Origin: Caldovatus aquaticus
Lineage (GTDB): Bacteria; Pseudomonadota; Alphaproteobacteria; Acetobacterales; Acetobacteraceae
Direction: 5' to 3'
Assembly (NCBI RefSeq): GCF_019458025.1
Contig: NZ_JAHZUY010000012.1
Location: forward strand, 17,421 to 81,420
DNA: 64,000 nucleotides
Shown: positions 27,330 through 36,439 of the stretch, one piece after another
Layout: every line of letters begins with the position of its first letter
How positions within the stretch are numbered: the first letter of the stretch is position 1
The notes under the pieces: model-generated
The model's input: the letters and a program-made list of their open reading frames with translations, nothing else
Told to the model about the DNA's origin: nothing
Database searches by the model: none
Translations under genes and position numbers: made by a program

Positions 27330-29027
27330 TCAGGAGGCGATCGCGTAGGCCGGCCGCCGCGGATCGGCCCCGGCGTGGATCATGCCCGCTTGCGGATCGG
27401 TCAGGATCACCTCCACGCCGCCGGCGAGCCAGGTCCACTCCGGCCAGTCCTGCAGCGCGTGGCCGCGCGCGGCAAGCGCCTCGCGCGTCTCGCGGGCGAT
27501 GCGCGCCTCGGCGGCGAGGCGGGCGGGGAAGTACTCGAACGGCGCGAAGGAGGAGGGGAAGGAGTAGCTCGCCACGCGCGGCGCCTCGACCGCCTCCTGC
27601 ACCTCCATGCCGAAGTGCAGGATGTTGAGCATCACCTGCAGCATGGCCTGGATCTGCACGTCGCCGCCCGGCGTGCCGAACGGCATCAGCCCGCCGTCGC
27701 GCGTGACGACCATCGCCGGGTTGGGCGTCAGGCGCGGGCGCTTGCCGGGGGCGACGCCGCTCGGGTGCCGCGGATCGGGCCGGCTCTGCGAGCCGCGGTT
27801 GGAGGGGATGATGCCGAGGCCTGGCACGACGGGCGAACTCCACGACCCGTCGGAGGGCGTGGCGCTGAAGGCGTTGCCCCAGCGGTCCACGACGCAGACG
27901 TAGCTGGTGTCGGCCTCCGCCGCGGGCGCCGCGGCGCGGGTCGCGGACGCCGGCGCGGTCCCGGCGCCGAGCAGCGGGCCCGGCATGCCGGGATGGGCGC
28001 GGCGCGGATCGATCGCCCGCGCGCGCGCCGCGACGTGCGCCTCCGAGAGCAGCGCGTCGAGCGGGACGTCCACGAAGGCCGGATCGCCGAAGTGGTACTC
28101 GCGGTCCGCCATCGCCGCCTTGATGGCCTCGGCCAGCAGGTGCAGGTAGTCGGCCGAGTTGTGCGCGAGCCCGTCGAGGCCCGCCCGCTCCATCACCAGC
28201 AGCGCCTCGAGCAGCGCCGGGCCCTGGCACCACGGCCCGCAGGTCAGCACCTCGTGGCCGCGCCAGCGCCGCCGCACCGCGGGCTCGATGCGCGAGCGGA
28301 ACCCGGCCAGGTCCTCCATCGAGAGATAGCCGCCCTCGCGCCGCTGGAAGGCGACGATCTCGCGCGCGATGTCGCCCCGGTAGAACGCCGCCCGCGCCGC
28401 CGCGAGCCCGGCGAGGCGCCCCTTGCCGGCCGCCTTGCGCTCCTCGTCCGCCATGTACTGCAGCGTGCGGGCGAGGTCGGCCTGCACGAACCTCTCGCCG
28501 ACGCGCGGGCGCCGCCCGCCGGGCAGGAAGATCGCCGCGTTGGAGGGCCAGCGCGCGTATTCCGCCTCGTGCTTCTCGATGTTCTCGGCGAGCAGGGGGA
28601 ACACTGCGAAGCCGTCGCGGGCGAAGCGGATCGCGTGCTGCGCCACCTCGCCGAAGCCCATGGTGCCGTGGCGCTCGAGCGCGGTGATCCAGGCGTCGGG
28701 CGCGGCCGGCACCACGGTGCGCAGCACCCCCGGCGGGATCCGGCCGCCGTGCTCGCGCAGGAACAGGTCGGCGGGGAGCGACCTCGGCCAGTGGCCGAGG
28801 CCGGCGATGGTCTCCACCGCGCCGTCGGCGGTGCGGATCAGGATCGGCGCCACGCCGGCGACGTTCACCAGGTCCGGCAGCAGGACGCCGAGCGCGATGC
28901 CGGCGGCGCAGCCCGCGTCGATCGCGTTGCCGCCGGCCTCCAGCACCGAGAAGCCGGCGGCCGCGGCGAGATAGTGGCCGGCCGCGACCGCGTGGCGCGT
29001 GCCGCTGATGGTCGGGCGTGTCTGCAT
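27330..29027 (-). CDS. gamma-glutamyltransferase-family protein
   Basis: A 565-residue member of the gamma-glutamyltranspeptidase N-terminal-nucleophile family. The N-terminal region has FSVLEAGGNAIDAGCAAGI, and the presumed self-cleavage site with catalytic Thr is in ADTSYVCVVDRWGN, followed by SPVVPGLGIIPSNRG and FGTPGGDVQIQ. The usual DTTH becomes DTSY, so the second Thr of the pocket is Ser. No signal peptide is evident, which points to a cytoplasmic acylase or hydrolase role, not periplasmic glutathione turnover. GGGAGGAG lies upstream of the ATG. The VWA gene follows within two bases. Confidence 0.9.
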   Translation of the reverse strand: MQTRPTISGTRHAVAAGHYLAAAAGFSVLEAGGNAIDAGCAAGIALGVLLPDLVNVAGVAPILIRTADGAVETIAGLGHWPRSLPADLFLREHGGRIPPGVLRTVVPAAPDAWITALERHGTMGFGEVAQHAIRFARDGFAVFPLLAENIEKHEAEYARWPSNAAIFLPGGRRPRVGERFVQADLARTLQYMADEERKAAGKGRLAGLAAARAAFYRGDIAREIVAFQRREGGYLSMEDLAGFRSRIEPAVRRRWRGHEVLTCGPWCQGPALLEALLVMERAGLDGLAHNSADYLHLLAEAIKAAMADREYHFGDPAFVDVPLDALLSEAHVAARARAIDPRRAHPGMPGPLLGAGTAPASATRAAAPAAEADTSYVCVVDRWGNAFSATPSDGSWSSPVVPGLGIIPSNRGSQSRPDPRHPSGVAPGKRPRLTPNPAMVVTRDGGLMPFGTPGGDVQIQAMLQVMLNILHFGMEVQEAVEAPRVASYSFPSSFAPFEYFPARLAAEARIARETREALAARGHALQDWPEWTWLAGGVEVILTDPQAGMIHAGADPRRPAYAIAS

Positions 29028-29204
29028 GGCGCGACGCTCCTCCCGGCGCGGGCCCGGCCGGCCCGCCGCCGCTCCGGCGCAGGCTCCGCGCGGGCGGGGT
29101 GCGGTGTCAACCGCCTCCCCGCCCCCTTCACGGCGCCCGTTCCGGGGGCGAGGATGCGCGCGCCCCGCCGCGCGCGTGCGGGCCCCGAGACGGAGCAGCC
29201 GCCC

Positions 29205-30014
29205 ATGTCCGACACCACCGACGCCACCGCCGCCCCGCCCGTCCTCCTCGCCACCGATGCCCGCGGGATCGCCACCGTCACGCTCAACCGCCCGCACAAG
29301 GGCAATGCCTACGACGAGGACATGCTCGCCGCCCTGATCGGCGGGCTGGATCGGCTGGAGAAGGACCCCGCCGTGCGCGCGGTGGTGATCCGCGGCGCGG
29401 GCAGGCACTTCCAGGCCGGCGCCGATCTCGACTGGCTGGCACGGGCCGCCGCCTACCCGCCGGAGCGCGCCTTCGCGGCCTCGATGGCCACCACCCGGGC
29501 GATGCAGCGGCTCAACGAGTTCCCGCGCCCGACCTTCGCCCTGGTCCACGGCGCCTGCTTCGGCGGCGGCTGCGGCATCGTCTGCTGCGTGGACGTCGCG
29601 CTGGCCACGACGGAGGCGGTCTTCGGCCTCACCGAGGTGCGCGTCGGCGTCGCCCCGACGCCGATCAGCACGCACATGGTCAACGCCATGGGCCTGCGCC
29701 ATACCCGCCGCTACGCCCTCACCGGCGAGCGGTTCGACGCCGCCGAGGCGCTGCGCATCGGCCTCGTCCACGAGGTCCACCCCGCCGAGCGGATCGAGGC
29801 GCGGCTTGCCGAGATCCTCGACCAGACCCTGCTGTCCGCGCCCGGCGCGGTCGCGGTGACGAAGCACTCCTTCCTCGCCGCCAACGGCCTCACCCTCGAT
29901 CCGCGCGAGATGGCGATGCTCGCGCACGAGAGCTGGATGCAGCGCGCCTCGGCGGAGGGCCGGGAGGGGCTCGCCGCCTTCCGCGAGAAGCGGCGGCCGA
30001 GCTGGTACCGCTGA
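29205..30014 (+). CDS. enoyl-CoA hydratase/isomerase family (methylglutaconyl-CoA hydratase-like)
   Basis: A 269-residue crotonase-fold protein. The oxyanion-hole segments are GRHFQAGADLDWL and HGACFGGGCGIVCCVDVAL. The first catalytic glutamate of true hydratases, normally in GGGCE, is glycine here, while the second, in FGLTEVRVG, is kept; that pattern occurs in the methylglutaconyl-CoA hydratase and related branches. The C-terminus RRPSWYR is typical of such proteins. The start has GGAG upstream. It is divergent from the gamma-glutamyltransferase-like gene. Confidence 0.88.
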   Translation: MSDTTDATAAPPVLLATDARGIATVTLNRPHKGNAYDEDMLAALIGGLDRLEKDPAVRAVVIRGAGRHFQAGADLDWLARAAAYPPERAFAASMATTRAMQRLNEFPRPTFALVHGACFGGGCGIVCCVDVALATTEAVFGLTEVRVGVAPTPISTHMVNAMGLRHTRRYALTGERFDAAEALRIGLVHEVHPAERIEARLAEILDQTLLSAPGAVAVTKHSFLAANGLTLDPREMAMLAHESWMQRASAEGREGLAAFREKRRPSWYR

Positions 30015-30190
30015 CCCTCCTCCCGCCGGCCGCGGGGCGCGATCGGCGCTCGCGACCCGGAGCGGCGCCGCGAGGTCGCGACGCCTTTCGCCTCTTCGCG
30101 GAGATCCGGCCGCAGCACCGGGAAGGGGCGGCATCCGGAGCGCGATGCCGGGTAGGGCGGCCCGCACCGTCCGTGCTATGACCCGCCCCC

Positions 30191-31015
30191 ATGGACCCCG
30201 AAGCCGAATACAACAACCGCGCGCGCGTCCCGGAGCACCCCGCGATCCTCGAGGGCTGGGCGCGCGACGCCGCCGCCTACCGGGCCGCGCACCCCGACGC
30301 CGAGCTCGGCCTCGCCTACGGGCCGGGCGAGCGCGAGCGGCTCGACCTGTTCTGGCCCGCGGGCGGGGCCGGCCGCGACGCGCCGCTGGCGCTGTTCCTC
30401 CACGGCGGCTACTGGCAGGCGCTCGACCGGAGCTGGGTCAGCCACTGCGCGCGGGGCCTCAACGCGCGCGGCATCGCGGTGGCGGTGCCGTCCTACGACC
30501 TCTGCCCCGCGGTGACGGTCGCGCGCATCGTGGAGCAGATGCGCGCGGCGGCCGCCTTCCTGCACCGCCGGCACGGCCGGCGCCTGCTGGCGGTGGGCCA
30601 TTCCGCGGGCGGCCACCTCGCCGCCATGCTGATGGCGACCGACTGGCGCGCGTTCGATCGCGCCCTGCCGGCGGGGCTGGTGCCGGCCGGCCTGCCGGTC
30701 TCCGGCGTGTTCGAGCTGGAGCCGCTGCTCCCGACCACGATCGCGCGTCCGCTCGGGCTCGACGCCGCGACGGCGCGCGCCCTGTCGCCGCGCTGGCTGC
30801 CGCGCCCGCCCGGCACCGCCGCGCTGCACGCCGTGGTCGGCGCGGCGGAGAGCGCCGAGTTCCTCCGCCAGACGCGCGACTTCGCCGCCGCCTGGGGCGG
30901 CACCTGGGAGGCGCTGCCGGGCGCCGACCACTTCACCGTCCTGGCGCCGCTCGTCGAGCCGGCGAGCCCGCTGGTCGCGCGCGCCGCGGCGATGGCGCAA
31001 CGGCTTGCCCGCTGA
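30191..31015 (+). CDS. alpha/beta hydrolase (kynurenine formamidase-like)
   Basis: A 274-residue alpha/beta hydrolase. It has the oxyanion motif FLHGGYWQ of the arylformamidase/esterase group, the nucleophile elbow VGHSAGGHLAAML and a C-terminal His in GADHFTVL. The start YNNRARVPEHPAIL is characteristic of a bacterial subgroup near kynurenine formamidase; no other tryptophan-degradation gene is nearby. TATGAC at 30177-30182 lies only nine bases before the ATG and could be a -10 element or coincidence. The gene precedes the Liv operon, whose promoter begins within its last codons. Confidence 0.87.
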   Translation: MDPEAEYNNRARVPEHPAILEGWARDAAAYRAAHPDAELGLAYGPGERERLDLFWPAGGAGRDAPLALFLHGGYWQALDRSWVSHCARGLNARGIAVAVPSYDLCPAVTVARIVEQMRAAAAFLHRRHGRRLLAVGHSAGGHLAAMLMATDWRAFDRALPAGLVPAGLPVSGVFELEPLLPTTIARPLGLDAATARALSPRWLPRPPGTAALHAVVGAAESAEFLRQTRDFAAAWGGTWEALPGADHFTVLAPLVEPASPLVARAAAMAQRLAR

Positions 31016-31032
31016 TTCGTCGACCCTAGAAT
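31005..31032 (+). promoter_or_regulatory. putative sigma70 promoter of the Liv-type operon
   Basis: TTGCCC at 31005-31010 and TAGAAT at 31027-31032 are separated by 16 bases and lie 45 bases before the binding-protein start. The -35 box sits in the last codons of the preceding hydrolase. One of the window's rare GTCGAC sites (31019-31024) is inside the spacer. Confidence 0.55.
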
Positions 31033-31077
31033 GAGCCGCAGAATGACCCGCCCGGACCGCGGAAGGAGGGAGGCATC

Positions 31078-32271
31078 ATGACGACGCCACGCCTCGGCAG
31101 GCGCCGGCTGCTCGCGACGGCCGCGGCCTGCGGCCTCGCCGCCCCGCACGTGGCGCGCGCGCAGGCGCAGGCGGTGAGGATCGGCTTCGTCACGGTGCTG
31201 ACCGGCCCGCAGGCGGCGCTCGGCACCCAGCTCCGCGACGGCTTCCAGCTCGGCCTGCGCCACCTCGAGGGCAGGCTCGGCGGCCGGCCGGCCGAGGTGC
31301 TGGTGATCGACGACGAGCTGAAGCCCGACGTCGCCGTCACCAAGGTCCGCGCCGCGCTGGAGCGCGACAAGGTGGACTTCGTCGTCGGCGTGGTGTTCTC
31401 CAACATCCTCCAGGCGGTGTTCCGGCCGGTGACGGAGGCGAGCACCTTCCTGATCTCCACCAACGCCGGCCCCTCGCCCTTCGCCGGGCGCGGCTGCAGC
31501 CCCTACTTCTTCGCCGTCTCCTACAACAACGACCAGGTCCACGCGACGATGGGCCAGGTGGCGCAGGACGAGGGCTACCGGCGCGTCTTCATCCTGGTGC
31601 CCAACTACCAGGCCGGGCGCGACGCCGTCGCCGGCTTCAAGAGCCGCTTCAGGGGCGAGATCGCGGACGAGGCCTACGTCCCCCTCACCCAGCTCGACTT
31701 CTCGGCGGAGCTGGCGCGGATCGCGGCCGCGCGGCCGGACGCGCTGTTCACCTTCATGCCCGGCGGGCTCGGCGTGAACCTGGTGCGCCAGTACCGCCAG
31801 GCGGGCCTCGCCCACATCCCCTTCCTCTCCACCTTCACGGTGGACGAGGCGACGCTGCCGGCGCAGGGCGAGGCCGCGCTCGGCTTCCTGCACGCCGCGG
31901 TCTGGGCGCCCAACCTCGACAACGAGCAGAACCGCCGCTTCGTGCGCGACTTCGAGGCGCAGTACGGCTACATTCCCGCGACCTACGCCGCGCAGTCCTA
32001 CGACGGCGCCATGCTGCTCGATTCCGCGATCCGCAAGACGGGCGGCGACCTCGCCGACAAGGCGGCGGTGCGCCGCGCGCTGGAGGCGGCGGAGTTCCGC
32101 TCCGTGCGCGGCAACTTCCGCTTCGGCCCGAACCACTTCCCGGTGCAGGACTTCTGGCTCTGCCGCGTCGCGCGCCGCGCGGACGGCAGGTTCCAGACCG
32201 AGGCGGTGCGCAAGGTGCTGGAGAGCAGCGCCGACCCATACGCCGGCGAGTGCCGCATGCGCACGGGCTGA
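31078..32271 (+). CDS. ABC transporter substrate-binding protein, Liv type
   Basis: A 397-residue exported type 1 periplasmic-binding protein of the branched-chain amino acid (HAAT) group. It starts with a Tat-like leader (GRRRLLATAAACGLA) cut near VARAQA, then the LivK-like segment VRIGFVTVLTGPQAALG. The hinge and ligand region includes FLISTNAGPSP and YIPATYAAQSYDGAML. Ligands in this family range from leucine to aromatic acids and urea, so leucine is not assured. The stop TGA shares a base with the following ATG, and the whole transporter follows. Confidence 0.92.
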   Translation: MTTPRLGRRRLLATAAACGLAAPHVARAQAQAVRIGFVTVLTGPQAALGTQLRDGFQLGLRHLEGRLGGRPAEVLVIDDELKPDVAVTKVRAALERDKVDFVVGVVFSNILQAVFRPVTEASTFLISTNAGPSPFAGRGCSPYFFAVSYNNDQVHATMGQVAQDEGYRRVFILVPNYQAGRDAVAGFKSRFRGEIADEAYVPLTQLDFSAELARIAAARPDALFTFMPGGLGVNLVRQYRQAGLAHIPFLSTFTVDEATLPAQGEAALGFLHAAVWAPNLDNEQNRRFVRDFEAQYGYIPATYAAQSYDGAMLLDSAIRKTGGDLADKAAVRRALEAAEFRSVRGNFRFGPNHFPVQDFWLCRVARRADGRFQTEAVRKVLESSADPYAGECRMRTG

Positions 32272-33194
32272 TGTCGGCCGAGCTGCTGCTGGTGCAGGCC
32301 CTGAACGGCCTGCAGTTCGGCGTCCTTCTGTTTTTGGTGGCCGCCGGGCTGACGCTGGTGTTCGGGGTGATGGACTTCATCAACCTCGCCCACGGCGTGC
32401 AGTACATGCTCGGCGCCTATTTCGGCGCGACGCTGGCGGCGGCGACCGGGAGCTTCTGGCTCGGCCTGCTGCTCGCGCTGCCGGCGGCGCTGGCGGCGGG
32501 CCTCGCGCTCGAACTCCTCGTCTTCCGCCATCTCTACGGCCGCGACCACCTGGCGCAGGTGCTGGCGACCTTCGGCGTGATCCTGTTCCTCAACGAGGGG
32601 GTGAAGCTGGCGTGGGGGGCGGCGCCGCTGCAGATGCCGGTCCCGCCGCTGCTCGAGGGCGGCGTTGCGCTCATGCCGGGGCTGCAGTACCCGGTCTATC
32701 GCCTCGCCATCCTCGCCGCGGGCCTCGCCACCGCGCTGCTGCTCTGGGTCCTGGTGGACCGCACGCGCGCCGGCATGCTGGTGCGCGCGGGCGCGACGCA
32801 CCCGGACATCGTCGCGGCGCTCGGCGTGGACATCCGCCGGCTGTTCCTGCTCGTCTTCGCCTTCGGGGCGATGCTCGCGGGCTTCGCGGGGGCGATGGCG
32901 GCGCCGGTCCTGTCGGTCGAGCCGGGCATGGGCGATGCGCCGCTGATCCTCGCCTTCGTCGTCATCGTCATCGGCGGCATCGGCTCGATCCGCGGCGCCT
33001 TCGTCGCCTCGCTGCTGGTCGGGCTGATGGACACGCTCGGCCGCGCCGCGCTGCCGGACCTGCTGCGCCTGTTCCTCGCCCCCTCGCCGGCGCGCCAGGC
33101 GGGGGCCGCGATCGCCTCGATGCTGGTCTACATCCTGATGGCCGCGGTGCTCGCCGTCCGCCCCGCCGGCCTGTTCCCCGCGCGCGCCGGCTGA
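32271..33194 (+). CDS. livH: branched-chain amino acid ABC transporter permease LivH-type
   Basis: A 307-residue integral membrane subunit with eight or so helices. The LivH hallmarks are ALNGLQFGVLLFLVAAGLTL followed by FGVMDFINLAHGVQYMLG at the N-terminus and the EAA-like loop GALGVDIRRL region before IVIGGIGSIRGAFVAS. It forms half of the channel with the next gene product. The ATG overlaps the binding-protein stop by one base (TGATG). An in-frame ATG at 32250 lies inside the previous gene and is less likely. Confidence 0.92.
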   Translation: MSAELLLVQALNGLQFGVLLFLVAAGLTLVFGVMDFINLAHGVQYMLGAYFGATLAAATGSFWLGLLLALPAALAAGLALELLVFRHLYGRDHLAQVLATFGVILFLNEGVKLAWGAAPLQMPVPPLLEGGVALMPGLQYPVYRLAILAAGLATALLLWVLVDRTRAGMLVRAGATHPDIVAALGVDIRRLFLLVFAFGAMLAGFAGAMAAPVLSVEPGMGDAPLILAFVVIVIGGIGSIRGAFVASLLVGLMDTLGRAALPDLLRLFLAPSPARQAGAAIASMLVYILMAAVLAVRPAGLFPARAG

Positions 33195-33204
33195 GCCCCG
33201 GCGC

Positions 33205-34128
33205 ATGCGCGAGCGGGCGGTGCCGCTGCTGCTGTTCGCCGCCCTCGCCGCCGCCCCCTTCCTCGGCTTCGGCGAGGGCTACGCGCTCACCCTGCTCGCC
33301 CGCGCGATGATCCTCGGCATGGCCGCGGTCGGCCTCGCGCTGCTGGTCGGCGGCGCGGGCCTCGTCAGCCTCGGCCATGCCGCGACGCTCGGCGTCGGCG
33401 CCTACGCGGTGGTGGCGCTGGACGCCAACGGCATCGTCGAGGGCGCGCTCGTCCTTCCGGTCGCGATCGGGGCGGCGGCGCTGTTCGCGCTCGCCACCGG
33501 CGCGGTCAGCCTGCGCACCTCCGGCGTGCACTTCATCATGATCACCCTCGCCTTCGGGCAGATGGCGTTCTTCACCGCCTCCTCGCTCGCCGCCTACGGC
33601 GGGGACGACGGCTACACGCTGTACGCGCGCACCGAGCTCGGCGGCACCCGCCTGCTCGAGGACCGCCTGGTCTTCCACTACGCCTGCCTCGGCCTGCTCG
33701 CGCTGGTGTTCCTGTTCTGCCGCGCCGCCCTCGCCGCGCGCTTCGGCCGCGTGCTGCGCGCGGCGCGCGAGAACCCGCTCCGGGTGCGCGCCGTCGGCTT
33801 CGACCCCTACCCCTACCGGCTGCTCGCCTGCGTCATCGCCGGTGCGATCGGCGGCCTCTCCGGCGTGCTGCTCGCCAACGCGACGGAGTTCGTGGCGCCC
33901 AGCTACCTCTCCTGGCAGCGGTCGGGCGAGCTGCTGTTCATGGTGATCCTCGGCGGCCTCGGCAGCCTGCACGGCGCGATCCTCGGCGCCCTCGCCTACG
34001 TGCTGCTCGAGGAGTGGCTGTCGCACCTGACCGAGCACTGGCGGATGGTCTTCGGCCCGCTGCTGGTGCTCTCGGTGCTGTTCTTCCGCGGCGGCCTCGC
34101 CGGCCTGCTGGCGCCGCGGCGGCGATGA
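33205..34128 (+). CDS. livM: branched-chain amino acid ABC transporter permease LivM-type
   Basis: A 307-residue permease with the LivM pattern: LLVGGAGLVSLGHAATLGVGAYAV near the start, TSGVHFIMITLAFGQM centrally, and SGELLFMVILGGLGSLHGAI toward the end. It pairs with LivH to form the translocation channel. Its stop overlaps the LivG start by four bases. Length and helix number (about nine to ten) are standard. Confidence 0.93.
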   Translation: MRERAVPLLLFAALAAAPFLGFGEGYALTLLARAMILGMAAVGLALLVGGAGLVSLGHAATLGVGAYAVVALDANGIVEGALVLPVAIGAAALFALATGAVSLRTSGVHFIMITLAFGQMAFFTASSLAAYGGDDGYTLYARTELGGTRLLEDRLVFHYACLGLLALVFLFCRAALAARFGRVLRAARENPLRVRAVGFDPYPYRLLACVIAGAIGGLSGVLLANATEFVAPSYLSWQRSGELLFMVILGGLGSLHGAILGALAYVLLEEWLSHLTEHWRMVFGPLLVLSVLFFRGGLAGLLAPRRR

Positions 34129-34877
34129 CCGCGCCGCTGCTCCGCATCGAGGGGCTGAGCAAGCGCTTCGGCGGCCTCGCCGTGACCGACGCCGTCTCGC
34201 TCGAGGTCCGCGCGGGCGAGATCCACGCCCTGATCGGCCCGAACGGCGCGGGCAAGACCACGCTCATCAACCAGGTCAGCGGCGCGCTGGCGCCCGATGC
34301 GGGCCGCATCCTGTTCGCCGGCCGCGACATCACGCGCCTCTCCATGCCGCGCCGCGTGCGCGCGGGCCTCGCGCGCACCTTCCAGGTCACCTGCATCCTT
34401 CCCGGCTTCTCGGTGCTGGAGAACGTCGCCCTCGCGGCGCAGGCGCGCGACGGCTCCTCGTTCCGCTTCCTCCGCCCTTCGGCGGGCGAGGACCGGCTCA
34501 ACCGCGCCGCCCTGGAGGCGCTCGCGGCCGTCGGCCTCGCCCACCGCGCCGCGGCGCCGGCGGGGGCGCTGGCGCACGGCGAGAAGCGCCAGCTCGAGCT
34601 CGCCATCGCCCTCGCCACCCGCCCCCGCCTGCTGCTGCTCGACGAGCCGCTGGCCGGAGCGGGACCGGAGGAGACGGAGCGGCTGATCGCCCTGCTCGGC
34701 CGGCTGCGCGCCGACTACGGCGTCCTCCTGGTCGAGCACGACATGCGCGCGGTGTTCGCCCTCGCCGACCGCATCTCGGTGCTGGTCTACGGCCGCGTGA
34801 TCGCCACCGGCGCCCCGCCGGAGATCCGCGCCAATCCCGAGGTGCGCGCCGCCTATCTCGGCGAGGACGAGGCGTGA
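34125..34877 (+). CDS. livG: ABC transporter ATP-binding protein LivG-type
   Basis: A 250-residue nucleotide-binding subunit. Walker A is GPNGAGKTT, the signature motif is LAHGEKRQLELA, Walker B is LLLLDEPLAG and the switch His is in LLVEHDMRAVF. The LivG-specific RTFQVTCILPGFSVLENV is present. It hydrolyses ATP together with LivF to drive uptake. It overlaps both neighbours by four bases. Confidence 0.95.
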   Translation: MTAPLLRIEGLSKRFGGLAVTDAVSLEVRAGEIHALIGPNGAGKTTLINQVSGALAPDAGRILFAGRDITRLSMPRRVRAGLARTFQVTCILPGFSVLENVALAAQARDGSSFRFLRPSAGEDRLNRAALEALAAVGLAHRAAAPAGALAHGEKRQLELAIALATRPRLLLLDEPLAGAGPEETERLIALLGRLRADYGVLLVEHDMRAVFALADRISVLVYGRVIATGAPPEIRANPEVRAAYLGEDEA

Positions 34878-35563
34878 TGCTGCGCGTCGCGCATCTCGCC
34901 GCCGGCTACGGCGAGAGCCAGGTGCTGTTCGACGTCACCTTCGGCGTCGCCGCGGGCGAGGTGGTGACCCTGCTCGGCCGCAACGGCATGGGCAAGACGA
35001 CGACGGTGCGCGCGGTGATGGGCCTGCTCAGGCCCTGGTCGGGCGAGCTCCGCTTCGGCGGCGTCTCCCTCGCCGGCCTGCCGCCCTACCGCATCGCCCG
35101 CCTCGGCCTCGGCCTGGTGCCGGAGGGGCGGCAGGTCTTCCCGACCCTCACCGTCGAGGAGAACCTGGTCGCCACCGCCCGCCCCGGCCCGTGGACCCTG
35201 GCGCGCGTCCTCGCCCTCTTCCCCCGCCTGGCGGAGCGCCGGCGCAACCTCGGCGCGCGGCTCTCGGGCGGCGAGCAGCAGATGCTCGCCATCGGCCGCG
35301 CGCTGATGACCAACCCCCGTCTCCTCATCCTGGACGAGGCGACGGAGGGGCTGGCGCCGCTGGTGCGGACCGAGATCTGGTCGGTGATCGCGGCGCTGAA
35401 GGCGGAGGGCCTCTCGATCCTGCTGATCGACAAGAACCTCGCCGCGGTGCTGCGGCTCGCCGACCGGCACGTGATCCTCGAGAAGGGCCGCACCGTCTGG
35501 ACCGGCAGCAGCGCCGCGCTCGCCGCCGCGCCGGAGGTTCGCGACACCTACCTGCACCTGTGA
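34874..35563 (+). CDS. livF: ABC transporter ATP-binding protein LivF-type
   Basis: A 229-residue second nucleotide-binding subunit. Walker A is GRNGMGKTT, signature LSGGEQQMLAIGRAL, Walker B LLILDEATEGLAP and the LivF-type VPEGRQVFPTLTVEENL is intact. The GTG at 34874 overlaps the livG stop; the adjacent ATG at 34877 is an equally good start. It ends the operon and is convergent with the enoyl-CoA hydratase gene 40 bases away. Confidence 0.95.
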   Translation: MMLRVAHLAAGYGESQVLFDVTFGVAAGEVVTLLGRNGMGKTTTVRAVMGLLRPWSGELRFGGVSLAGLPPYRIARLGLGLVPEGRQVFPTLTVEENLVATARPGPWTLARVLALFPRLAERRRNLGARLSGGEQQMLAIGRALMTNPRLLILDEATEGLAPLVRTEIWSVIAALKAEGLSILLIDKNLAAVLRLADRHVILEKGRTVWTGSSAALAAAPEVRDTYLHL

Positions 35564-35603
35564 GGCCCGCGCCGCGCGATCGCCGGCCCGCCCCGCCTGC
35601 CGC

Positions 35604-36404
35604 TCACCCTTCCGGCGTCTTCCGCCGCTCGAGGAAGGCCGTCAGCATCCGGCGCGGCTCCTCGCCGCTCCAGGCCTCGGCGAAGGTGGAGATGCCGGCG
35701 CGGATCGCCTCGGCCATCGGCAGCTCCTCCCAGGCGCGGATCAGGCGCTTCTGCAGCCGCACCGCGCGGGGCCCGGCGCGGCCGAGCCGCTCCAGCCACT
35801 CCGTCACCGCCGCGTCCAGCGCCGGCCCCGGCGCCGCGACGCGCTCGACGAGCCCCCAGGCGAGCGCCTCCTCCGCGCCGATCGTCTCGCCGAGCAGCAG
35901 CAGCCGCCGCGCCCGTCCCCATCCGATCAGCGTGGGCAGCAGCGCCGCCTCCACCACCGAAGGCAGGCCGAGCAGCACCTCCGGCATGCCGAAGCGCGCG
36001 GTCGCGGCGGCGATGCGCAGGTCGCAGGCGGCCGCGAGTTCGAGCCCGGCGCCGAGCGCCGCGCCGTTGATCCGCGCGATCGCCGGCACCGGCAGGTCGC
36101 GCACCGCCCTGCAGGCGCGGTGCACGGCCTCGATGAAGCGGCGGGCCTCGGCGGGGCCGGCGAGGTCCGCCATCTCGCGGATGTCGGCGCCGCCGACGAA
36201 GGCCCGCTCGCCGGCGCCCGTCACCACCGCCGCGCGCAGGTCCGCGTGCGCGGCGAGGCCCTCGACCGCGGCGGCGAAGCGGTGCAGCAGCGGCGAGCCC
36301 AGCGCGTTGCGCTTCGCCTCGTTCGCGATCGTCACCCAGGCGACGGGTCCGACGTGCGGCATCGGGTCGAGCCGCACCGTCACGTCTCCGGCCGAAGCGG
36401 CCAT
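35604..36404 (-). CDS. enoyl-CoA hydratase/isomerase family protein
   Basis: A 266-residue crotonase-fold protein with oxyanion loops ERAFVGGADIREM and INGAALGAGLELAAACDLRI. Both glutamate positions used by classical hydratases are present or conservatively placed (GLELA and GMPEVLLGLP), unlike the hydratase at 29205. It lies alone between the Liv operon and a small membrane protein gene on the same strand, 35 bases downstream of the latter. The CoA substrate is unknown. Confidence 0.88.
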   Translation of the reverse strand: MAASAGDVTVRLDPMPHVGPVAWVTIANEAKRNALGSPLLHRFAAAVEGLAAHADLRAAVVTGAGERAFVGGADIREMADLAGPAEARRFIEAVHRACRAVRDLPVPAIARINGAALGAGLELAAACDLRIAAATARFGMPEVLLGLPSVVEAALLPTLIGWGRARRLLLLGETIGAEEALAWGLVERVAAPGPALDAAVTEWLERLGRAGPRAVRLQKRLIRAWEELPMAEAIRAGISTFAEAWSGEEPRRMLTAFLERRKTPEG

Positions 36405-36439
36405 CAGCGCCGATCTCCCTCCCTCCGGCCCGCGCCGGT

